Positions 1 through 6,513 of a stretch of 12,623 bases of DNA are shown here, piece after piece; within the stretch, counting starts at the first letter, position 1, and every line of letters begins with the position of its first letter. Source of the DNA: CAZWVM01 sp964637705 (GTDB taxonomy: Bacteria; UBA8481); the NCBI GenBank assembly GCA_964637705.1, contig CAZWVM010000103.1, forward strand, positions 1 to 12,623, in the 5' to 3' direction. The notes under the pieces were generated by a model. It was not told the origin of the DNA, searched no databases, and worked only from the letters and a program-made list of their open reading frames with translations. Both the position numbers and the translations under genes were made by a program.

Positions 1-1124
1 AGAACCAGGATCTCGACGGGGCGATCGGCGGCGAGGTCTGGGTCTGGCCCGAGCACCTCGTCCTGCGCGCCGGCGCCAATTCCTCCGCCGACGTCGCCAA
101 CGGTTTCTCACTCGGCGCCGGCTTCCGCTGGTCCGACCTCAATCTCGATTACGCCTACGTGCCCTTCGGCGATCTCGGCGACCAGAACCTCATCTCCCTC
201 GCCTACGACTTCGGACCGTCGCGCGAGCCGACCTACCGTTCCCGCGAAACCCGTCCCGCCTCCTCGACGCCGACCGCGCAACGCCCGGCCCGCACGCGGC
301 CCGGATTCCTCTACGGCGCCGCCGTCCGTCCCTTCCGATTCGCGGGCGGCGCGGCGGACGACGCCTGGCTCGGGGAGGGCACCGCGAACGTGATGGCCGC
401 GGACTGGGAGGAGCAGGGCGTGGCCGCCCCCTCGTGGGAAGGCGCCCGGTTCCGCGTGGAAGGAACGGCCTGGGTCGCCGACGGCGTCCTTTCGCTCTCC
501 TGCTACCTCACCGACGCGCAGACCGGGCAGATTTCGCCGCATGAGTCCTCGGGCCCGGCGAACCGGCCTTTCGAGGTCTGGCGCGTCCTTCAGCAGGCCG
601 TGAACATCCACATGGCCCGCCAGGGCCTCTCCGTCCTTCCCCCCGCGATGCCGGTTCCCCTGGCGCCGCTTCCGGTCTCCCGGCCCGTTCCCGCCCCGGT
701 CCCGACGCCCTACGCCGCGCCTCCCTCGACCGCCCCGGTGTATGCCCCCGCGGCCGCCTCCACCGCGCCGGTCGCCGCGCCCTCCACCACGGCGCCCGCC
801 GACGCCCCGGTCGCCGGCGGCGTGACGATGGCGAAGATCCTGGAGTATGGCGCGGACCGGGAGACCGAGCGCTCGATGCAGCTCTCCCTCGCCGTCGTCG
901 AGGCCCTCCGCGCGGCCGGCCTTGCCGCGCCCGCCGCCTCGGCCGCCTATCGCTTCGAGGCGAGCTACTCGGAGATCTCCGACGGGTCCCTGGTCGTCTA
1001 CGGCAAGATCATCGACCGCGCGACCGGGATCCCGATGGGGACGATCGAGGTCTTCGGGTCGCCCCGCAACCTCCCGTCCCTCGCCGCGCGCATTGCCGAC
1101 GCGGTCCAGTTCAAGATCCGGTAG
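1..1124 (+). CDS. PorV/UPF0164-like outer-membrane beta-barrel protein with tandem TolB/FlgO-like C-terminal domains (5' partial)
   Basis: The reading frame is open from base 3 to the TAG at 1122-1124, so the start lies outside the window; 373 residues are visible. Residues 1-70 look like the last strands of a PorV/PorQ-type barrel: GGEVWVWPEHLVLRAGA, then LDYAYVPFGDLGDQ, then a closing strand ISLAYDF. This resembles the usual end of that family (..PFGDLG..HRISL..F), but here the protein continues for about 300 residues. Residues 101-208 and 274-373 resemble each other (G-V/L-AAP, a central DG-L strand, D-x-x-TG, and a final amphipathic helix) and have the pattern of TolB-N/FlgO-like domains (PF....WLGEG, LTDAQTG). 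A Pro/Ala-rich linker (209-273) separates them. An internal ATG at 159 would cut the barrel in half and is unlikely to be the start. Family placement is by motif only. Function is unknown; an envelope location is inferred. Confidence 0.7.
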   Translation, partial: NQDLDGAIGGEVWVWPEHLVLRAGANSSADVANGFSLGAGFRWSDLNLDYAYVPFGDLGDQNLISLAYDFGPSREPTYRSRETRPASSTPTAQRPARTRPGFLYGAAVRPFRFAGGAADDAWLGEGTANVMAADWEEQGVAAPSWEGARFRVEGTAWVADGVLSLSCYLTDAQTGQISPHESSGPANRPFEVWRVLQQAVNIHMARQGLSVLPPAMPVPLAPLPVSRPVPAPVPTPYAAPPSTAPVYAPAAASTAPVAAPSTTAPADAPVAGGVTMAKILEYGADRETERSMQLSLAVVEALRAAGLAAPAASAAYRFEASYSEISDGSLVVYGKIIDRATGIPMGTIEVFGSPRNLPSLAARIADAVQFKIR

Positions 1125-1125
1125 G

Positions 1126-1215
1126 CATTCAACAAGGATGGGAAGGATGCTCAGGATGGACTTCCAGAATGAGTCCGGTGAGTATCCTGTTCATCCTGGA
1201 TATCCTTGTTGAATG
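1126..1215. repeat. Imperfect inverted repeat with 9-bp GGAT/ATCC periodicity
   Basis: The left arm 1126-1161 and right arm 1180-1215 pair at 27 of 36 positions. The outermost 14 bp are perfect (CATTCAACAAGGAT / ATCCTTGTTGAATG), and an 18-nt loop separates the arms. Within each arm the GGAT (or ATCC) core recurs three times at exactly 9-bp spacing, and mismatches fall between the cores. It starts one base after the stop codon of the barrel gene. There is no T-run, so it is not a standard intrinsic terminator. It looks like a dispersed palindromic (REP-like) intergenic element, though only one copy is present in this window. Confidence 0.7.
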
Positions 1216-1255
1216 GCACCTGTATTCAGGACCGGGCCGATTTCATAAGCCTTCA

Positions 1256-1283
1256 TTGCGCCTCCTGACCAAACTGCTATAAT
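1256..1283 (+). promoter_or_regulatory. Putative sigma70-type promoter upstream of pilB1
   Basis: A perfect TATAAT (1278-1283) is preceded at 16 bp by TTGCGC (1256-1261), which matches only half of the -35 consensus. Transcription would begin near 1290, about 150 nt upstream of the pilB1 ATG, producing a structured leader. The -10 stands out in otherwise GC-rich DNA. The -35 is weak, so confidence is moderate. Confidence 0.5.
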
Positions 1284-1296
1284 CCTGCCCACAATT

Positions 1297-1311
1297 GCGC
1301 ACCGGGTGCGC
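1297..1311 (+). other. Short hairpin at the 5' end of the pilB1 leader
   Basis: GCGCAC (1297-1302) and GTGCGC (1306-1311) form a perfect 6-bp stem around a CGG loop, beginning a few bases after the predicted transcription start. The overlapping segment AATTGCG (1293-1299) is also complementary to CGCAATT at 1395-1401, beyond the terminator-like hairpin. Two alternative folds are therefore possible in principle. No known riboswitch consensus was recognised. Confidence 0.35.
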
Positions 1312-1335
1312 GCCGGGGGGACACGCGGACTCGGG

Positions 1336-1379
1336 CCCGTCGCGCTCGGGTCGTATTCTTCCGCGCGCGCGGGTTTTTT
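1336..1379 (+). terminator. Intrinsic-terminator-like hairpin inside the pilB1 leader
   Basis: CCCG-T-CGCGC (1336-1345) pairs with GCGCGCGGG (1365-1373), giving a 9-bp all-GC stem with one bulged T. Six T residues (1374-1379) follow directly. The hairpin lies between the TATAAT promoter (1278-1283) and the pilB1 start (1438), about 85 nt after the predicted start site. It could end readthrough from the upstream gene, attenuate pilB1 transcription, or define a small leader RNA of roughly 90 nt. The structure is seen in the sequence; the role is inferred. Confidence 0.5.
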
Positions 1380-1437
1380 CGTCATGCCGGCCGTCGCAAT
1401 TACCGAAAATTGAATCGGTGGAGACGGCTTAGAGCGC

Positions 1438-3299
1438 ATGTACGGAACGGGACATCCAAGGCTCGGGGAACTGCTTGTCAGCGGCGGGTTCATCACCGAG
1501 GAACAGCTCGAGCAATTGCTCGCCCTCCAGGCCGAGAAGGGCGGCAAGCTCGGGGAGCTGGCCGTCGAGCAGAAGTACATCACCGAGGACGACATCCTCA
1601 ACCTTCTCTCCGCGCAACTCAACATGCCCGTCGTGGATCTCGGGGAGATCATCATCGATCCGCGCGTACCCCAGCTTCTCCCCGGAAAACTTGCCCAGCG
1701 CTACGGGATGCTGCCGATCGAGGAGACGGACCACAAGGTCGTGATCGCGGTCGCCGACCCGGCGAACCTGCAGGGCATCGACGACGCGCGGCTCCTGTTG
1801 AACAAGGAGATCGAGCTCGTTCTCTGCCGGAAATCCGAACTGCTCCGCAACATCGACGACTACTACGGCGGGGTGGAATCGGTCCAGGAGCTGCTGGAGG
1901 GCATCACCGAGGACGACATCGAGCTGGTGAAGGACCAGGCGGACCTCACGAAGGACTCGACGGCGGACGTCGAGGACAACCGGATCGTCAAGTACGTGAA
2001 CCTGATCATCCTGGAGGCGGTGAAGAACCGGGCTTCCGACGTCCACCTGGAGCCCTTCGAGAACGAGTTCGTGATCCGCCAGCGCATCGACGGGGTGCTC
2101 CACAAGATGCCGGCGCCGCCGCGGCAGGTCCAGAACGCGGTGACGTCGCGCATCAAGGTCATGGCGGAACTGAACATCGCCGAGACGCGCNNNNNNNNNN
2201 NNNNNNNNNNNNNNNNNNNNNNNNNNNNNNNNNNNNNNNNNNNNNNNNNNNNNNNNNNNNNNNNNNNNNNNNNNNNNNNNNNNNNNNNNNCGCGGTGACG
2301 TCGCGCATCAAGGTCATGGCGGAACTGAACATCGCCGAGACGCGCCTGCCGCAGGACGGCCGCATCAAGCTCCGCCTCGCGGGCAAGGAGATCGACCTGC
2401 GCGTCTCGACGCTCCCGACGGTCTTCGGCGAGTCGGTCGTCTTGCGTCTCCTGGACCGCAGCGCCCAGATTCTCACCCTGGAGCAGCTGGGCATGAGCGA
2501 GGAGACGCGGAAGAAGATGGAGGCGATCATCGAGAACCCGAACGGGATCGTGATCGTCACCGGGCCGACCGGCTGCGGCAAGACCTCCACGCTTTACGCC
2601 GCGATGATGAAGCTGGACAATCCCGAGGACAAGGTGATCACGGTCGAGGACCCGGTCGAGTACGAGGTGGAGACCCTGACGCAGGTGCAGGTGCGCGAGA
2701 AGGTGGGCATGACCTTCGCCTCCGCCCTGCGCGCGATCCTCCGCCAGGACCCCGACATCATCCTCGTCGGCGAGATCCGCGACGTGGAGACGGCCGAAAT
2801 CTCGATCCAGGCCTCGCTCACCGGCCATCTCGTGCTGACGACCCTGCACACCAACGAGGCGGCGGGCTCGATCACCCGGCTCATCGACATGGGCATCGAG
2901 CCCTTCCTCCTCACCTCCACCATCCTCGCGGTCTGCGGCCAGCGTCTCGTGAGGACGATCTGTCCGATGTGCAAGGAGATCACGGAGATCGACCCGGCGA
3001 AGCTGGAGAGTCTCGCTCCGGAGGGCACGGATCCGGCGAAGGTGACCCTCTACCGAGGCCGGGGGTGCGAGGAGTGCGCGGGCACGGGCTACAAGGGGCG
3101 CACGGGCATCTACGAGCTCTTCGTGATGAGCGAGGAGATCCAGGAACTGGTGCTGCAGAAGGTTCCGGCGAACGTCCTGCACGCGCGCGCGCGCGAATTG
3201 GGCATGGTCACGATGTCGGAGGACGGGTGGCTCAAGGTGATGAACGGCGTGACGACCCTGGAGGAGGTGCACCGCGTGGCGCCTCTGAAGGTGAAGTGA
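1438..3299 (+). CDS. pilB: PilB/GspE-family type IV pilus extension ATPase, paralogue 1 (with MshEN domain; interrupted by assembly gap)
   Basis: This is a hexameric cytoplasmic ATPase predicted to power pilus assembly on PilC. Collapsing the N-run and one 55-bp duplicate (155 bp in total) gives one uninterrupted frame of 568 aa, the usual PilB length. Residue numbers below use that collapsed protein. The N-terminus has two tandem MshEN/T2SSE_N motifs (R8-L9-G10 to Q31, then K37-L38-G39 to Q60), the c-di-GMP-binding type in MshE. The ATPase domain has Walker A GPTGCGKT (324-331, Cys in place of the common Ser), an Asp box (VEDPVEYE), Walker B DIILVGEIRD (388-397) and a His box (LTTLHTNE). A zinc tetracysteine is formed by C457/C460 and C492/C495. 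ATG 1438 is the first start after an in-frame TGA at 1411. Its Shine-Dalgarno is poor: GGTGGAG lies 14 nt upstream. GspE or MshE function is the alternative, but the pilT/pilC/pilS/pilR neighbours favour a pilus. Confidence 0.9.
2136..2345. repeat. 55-bp direct duplicate flanking N-gap 1 (assembly artefact)
   Basis: Bases 2136-2190 and 2291-2345 are identical over 55 bp and border the N-run exactly. Removing one copy plus the Ns restores the pilB1 frame: ..NIAETR joins directly to LPQDGR.., matching the continuous family sequence. This is what a scaffolder leaves when two contigs overlapping by one k-mer (k=55) are joined with a default spacer. It is not a biological repeat. Confidence 0.9.
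2191..2290. other. Assembly gap of 100 N inside pilB1
   Basis: Exactly 100 undetermined bases lie between the two 55-bp copies. The round number suggests a placeholder, and the true missing length is probably zero. Confidence 0.95.
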
Positions 3300-3386
3300 A
3301 GCCATGACGGAGAGAGTCATTCATGTCTCGCGTGGCGGAAGCCCCCTTCTCATCCGGCTCACTCCCGCCGGGGAAGGAATCCTCCG

Positions 3387-5132
3387 ATGATCGACGTCAC
3401 CTCGCCGGAGGTCTTTCTCGAGGCGCTGCAGAACTACCAGCTCCTGGACGAGGGGCAGGTGGCCCAGGCGCGGCGCGAGATCTCCATCACGGGCGAGCCC
3501 CTGCGCGAGGTGGTGCAGAGGATCACGGGCTGCCACGAGTACGACATCCTGAACGCCCTGGCCTACCACTTCGGGATCGAGACGGTCGGGCTGGCCGGGG
3601 TCAACATCCCGGCCGAGGTCACCGACCTCCTGCCCGCCGAGTTCGCGACGAAGTCGCGCGTGGTGCCGGTCTGGCGCGAGGGACGCGGCCTCAAGGTCGC
3701 GCTCGACGACCCCCTGAACCTGCGCGTGGTGGACGAGGTCCGGGTGGTGACGGGCCTGGACGTCGAGGCGGTCCTGGCGACGCCCGGCGACATCAACGCG
3801 GCGCTCGACCGTTTCTACGGCGCGGGGATGTCGGCCGACGTCGAGACGGTGGAGGACATCGGGACGACGCTGGCAGCGATCCAGAACGAGATCCAGGACG
3901 AGGGCGGGGGCGAGCTGGGCGCGGAGGACGCGCCGATCATCAAGCTCGTGAACCAGGTCATCATCACCGCGATCCAGGAGCGCGCATCGGACATCCACAT
4001 CGAGTGCCGGGAGCGCAAGATGGTGATCCGCTACCGCATCGACGGCGTCTGCCACGAGCGGATCGTGCCGCCCAAGCGCCTCCAGGGCGCCATCATCTCG
4101 CGCCTCAAGCTCATGGCCAATTGCGACATCTCCGAGCGCCGCATCCCGCAGGACGGCCGCATCAAGATGAAGGTGCCGACGGGCGTGGGCAAGCAGACGA
4201 AGAACATCGACCTGCGTTTCTCGACGCTCCCGACCCTCTACGGCGAGTCGATCGTCATGCGCATTCTCGACAAGTCCGGCGTCATGCTGGGGCTGGAGCA
4301 GGTCGGGTTCCTGCCGGAGACGATCGAGGAGTTCGACAAGCTGATCGCGCGCCCGAACGGGATCATCCTCGTCACCGGCCCGACCGGCTCGGGCAAGACG
4401 ACGACCCTGTACGCCGCCCTGAACAAGCTGAACACCCCTGACCGCAAGCTCATCACGGTCGAGGACCCGGTCGAGTACCAGCTCGACGGGATCAACCAGG
4501 TCCAGGTCCGCGCCGACATCGGCCTGGACTTCTCCCGCGGCCTCCGCTCGCTCCTCCGCCAGTCGCCCGACGTCATCCTCGTCGGCGAGATCCGCGACCT
4601 GGAGACGGCCGAGATCGCGATCCGGGCGGCTCTCACCGGCCACCTCGTCTTCTCGACCCTGCACACCAACGACGCCCCCGGCGCCGTGACCCGCCTCATC
4701 GACATGGGCATCAACCCCTTCCTCGTCGCCTCCTCCGTCAACGCCGTCATGGCCCAGCGGCTCGTCCGGCGCATCTGCAACGCCTGCAAGAAGGAGATGC
4801 GGCCGGACGAGGAGACGCTCATGGAGTTCAACCTGACTCCGGAGAAGGCGAAGGAGATGGTCTTCTGGCAGGGCGAGGGCTGCCGCGAGTGCAACATGAC
4901 GGGCTACCGCGGGCGAACGACGATCTTCGAATTGATGCTGGTGGACGACGAGATCAAGGACCTGATCCTCATGAACGCCTCCTCGGGCGAGATCCGCAAG
5001 CTGGCGCGTCAGAAGGGGATGAGCGTGTTGAGGGATTACGGGCTCAAGAAGATCCTCCTCGGGCAGACCACCTTCGTCGAGGTGATGAGGATGACGCCGA
5101 GCGAATTGTCACTACAGATGAAGAAGGAGTAG
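3387..5132 (+). CDS. pilB: PilB/GspE-family type IV pilus extension ATPase, paralogue 2
   Basis: This 581-aa ATPase is a full-length paralogue of the preceding gene. It has Walker A GPTGSGKT (331-338), an Asp box (VEDPVEYQ), Walker B DVILVGEIRD (395-404), a His box (STLHTND) and the zinc cysteines C464/C467 and C499/C502. The N-terminal region (about 1-150) keeps the T2SSE_N length, but neither tandem motif retains the R-L-G signature seen in paralogue 1, so c-di-GMP binding is doubtful. The start ATG is supported by AAGGA (3374-3378) 8 nt upstream. The gene follows pilB1 by 87 nt; that spacer contains a small 5-bp hairpin (ATGAC/GTCAT, 3304-3320) and no clear promoter, so co-transcription is likely. 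It is followed closely by pilT, whose Shine-Dalgarno lies in its last codons. It may act as a second extension motor or as a hetero-oligomer partner. Confidence 0.92.
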   Translation: MIDVTSPEVFLEALQNYQLLDEGQVAQARREISITGEPLREVVQRITGCHEYDILNALAYHFGIETVGLAGVNIPAEVTDLLPAEFATKSRVVPVWREGRGLKVALDDPLNLRVVDEVRVVTGLDVEAVLATPGDINAALDRFYGAGMSADVETVEDIGTTLAAIQNEIQDEGGGELGAEDAPIIKLVNQVIITAIQERASDIHIECRERKMVIRYRIDGVCHERIVPPKRLQGAIISRLKLMANCDISERRIPQDGRIKMKVPTGVGKQTKNIDLRFSTLPTLYGESIVMRILDKSGVMLGLEQVGFLPETIEEFDKLIARPNGIILVTGPTGSGKTTTLYAALNKLNTPDRKLITVEDPVEYQLDGINQVQVRADIGLDFSRGLRSLLRQSPDVILVGEIRDLETAEIAIRAALTGHLVFSTLHTNDAPGAVTRLIDMGINPFLVASSVNAVMAQRLVRRICNACKKEMRPDEETLMEFNLTPEKAKEMVFWQGEGCRECNMTGYRGRTTIFELMLVDDEIKDLILMNASSGEIRKLARQKGMSVLRDYGLKKILLGQTTFVEVMRMTPSELSLQMKKE

Positions 5133-5135
5133 GCC

Positions 5136-6397
5136 GTGGAGGGATATGTTCCGGATGACCAGGGCGGCGAGGGGCGGCGGTACGACATCCAGGAGCTGAT
5201 GATGATGGCCTACGAGCGGGGGGCGTCGGACATCCNNNNNNNNNNNNNNNNNNNNNNNNNNNNNNNNNNNNNNNNNNNNNNNNNNNNNNNNNNNNNNNNN
5301 NNNNNNNNNNNNNNNNNNNNNNNNNNNNNNNNNNNTACGACATCCAGGAGCTGATGATGATGGCCTACGAGCGGGGGGCGTCGGACATCCATCTCTCCGT
5401 CGGCCGTCCGCCGGTCTTCCGCATCGACGGCAACATGCAGAACGTGGACGCGGCGGTCCTGGAGCCGCGGGACTCCGAGGCCTACGTGCGCGCGATCACC
5501 GCGGACGTCTACCTGCAGAGGATCGCGGAGATCGGCGGCGCCGACTTCGCCTATCCCTTCGGCGACTACTGCCGCTTCCGCGTCTCCGCCTTCAAGCAGA
5601 AGGGCTGCTACCAGCTCTGCATGCGCATCATCCCCTCCAAGCTTCTCACCTTCGAGCAGCTCGGCCTCGTCCACCCCCGCATCCGGGAGCTGATGTACAC
5701 GCCCCGCGGTCTCGTCCTCGTGACCGGCCCCACCGGCTCGGGCAAGTCGACGACCCTGGCCTCCATGATCAACTTCATCAACCTGGAGCGCGACTGCCAC
5801 ATCATCACGATCGAGGACCCGATCGAGTTCTACCACCCGCACAAGACCGGGCTCGTCACGCAGAGGGAGCTCGGCATCGACACGCCCTCCTTCGCCATGG
5901 CGATCCGCCACGCCCTGCGCCAGGACCCGGACGTCGTGCTCGTCGGTGAGATGCGCGACCTGGAGACGATCGCCACGGCGATCACGGCCGCCGAGACGGG
6001 GCACCTGGTCTTCGCGACCCTCCACACCAACACCGCGCCCGGCACGGTCAACCGCATCATCGACGCTTTCCCGACCGACCAGCAGGAGATGGTGAGGACG
6101 CAGCTGGCCGTCTCCGTCCAGGCCGTCATCTGCCAGACGCTCCTGCCCAAGGCCCGCGGCACGGGACGCGTGGCGGCCTTCGAGATCATGTTCGCCACCG
6201 ACGCGGTGCGCGCGATGATCAAGGACAACAAGATCATGAACATCGTCTCGGCGATCCAGACCGGCGGGAAGCTGGGGATGCAGACCCTGGAGCAGGGTCT
6301 CCTGACGCTCTACCAGCGCGGCCTGGTGACATACGAGGCGGCCCTGCAGAAGGCCGCGCGCAAGGACGAGTTCGAGAAGCTGGTGAGCGGAAGCTAG
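5136..6397 (+). CDS. pilT: PilT type IV pilus retraction ATPase (interrupted by assembly gap)
   Basis: PilT disassembles the pilus at the inner-membrane base, driving twitching motility. After collapsing the gap and one 55-bp copy (155 bp) the frame is continuous and encodes 368 aa, within the normal PilT range. Residues are numbered on that protein. It has the N-terminal PAS-like start (ASDIHLSVG, PPVFRIDG), Walker A GPTGSGKS (146-153), an Asp box (TIEDPIEF), the PilT-type AIRHALRQDPD segment, Walker B DVVLVGEMRD (214-223) and a His box (ATLHTNTA). A C-terminal segment AVRAMIKDNK corresponds to the AIRNLIRE motif needed for retraction. It lacks the PilB-type zinc cysteines and long N-domain, as expected. 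The GTG start at 5136 is supported by AAGGAG (5124-5129) 6 nt upstream, which overlaps the end of the preceding pilB; the two genes are 3 nt apart and probably translationally coupled. Confidence 0.93.
5181..5390. repeat. 55-bp direct duplicate flanking N-gap 2 (assembly artefact)
   Basis: Bases 5181-5235 and 5336-5390 are identical over 55 bp and abut the N-run. Deleting one copy plus the Ns rejoins ..ASDI with HLSVG.. in frame, giving the normal PilT N-terminus. The length equals that of the first duplicate, which supports a k=55 assembler overlap. Confidence 0.9.
5236..5335. other. Assembly gap of 100 N inside pilT
   Basis: A second placeholder of exactly 100 Ns lies near the start of pilT. 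As with the first gap, the true missing length is probably zero. Confidence 0.95.
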
Positions 6398-6471
6398 CCA
6401 TCCATCTTTATAGCCTCCGGGGGGCGCCATGGAAAAACAGGAATCGCCGCCCGTGCCTGATTTCTTAGTCC

Positions 6472-6500
6472 TTTACAATCCAAAAACGAATATCTAAAAT
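6472..6500 (+). promoter_or_regulatory. Putative sigma70-type promoter directly upstream of pilC
   Basis: TTTACA (6472-6477) and TAAAAT (6495-6500) each match consensus at 5 of 6 positions, with an optimal 17-bp spacer. They lie in an AT-rich island between pilT and pilC. An overlapping TACAAT (6474-6479) is an alternative -10 but has no convincing -35. Transcription from the main pair would start near 6507, only a few bases before the pilC ATG at 6514. It would let pilC and the downstream genes be expressed separately from pilB-pilT. Confidence 0.55.
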
Positions 6501-6513
6501 TCGATATCGACAG

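Noticed and set aside
1214..1228. sigma54-like sequence TGGCAC-N5-TTCA upstream of pilB1
   Set aside because: The -24 half is good, but the -12 GC doublet is absent (CA at the expected position), and it overlaps the end of the inverted repeat.
1384..1413. Nine-codon upstream ORF in frame with pilB1
   Set aside because: It has no Shine-Dalgarno, and short ATG-to-stop frames are common by chance; no run of regulatory codons suggests leader-peptide attenuation.
1290..1437. c-di-GMP (GEMM) riboswitch in the pilB1 leader
   Set aside because: The conserved GEMM-I segments (such as the GCAAA tetraloop-receptor pattern) are not present; only generic hairpins are seen.
2136..2345. Genuine tandem duplication within pilB1
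   Set aside because: The copies abut Ns precisely, both gaps share the same 55-bp length, and the single-copy version gives the correct protein.
3304..3320. Small hairpin ATGAC/GTCAT between the two pilB genes as a terminator or regulator
   Set aside because: It has only five base pairs, two or three of them A-T, and no T-run; it is too weak to assign a function.
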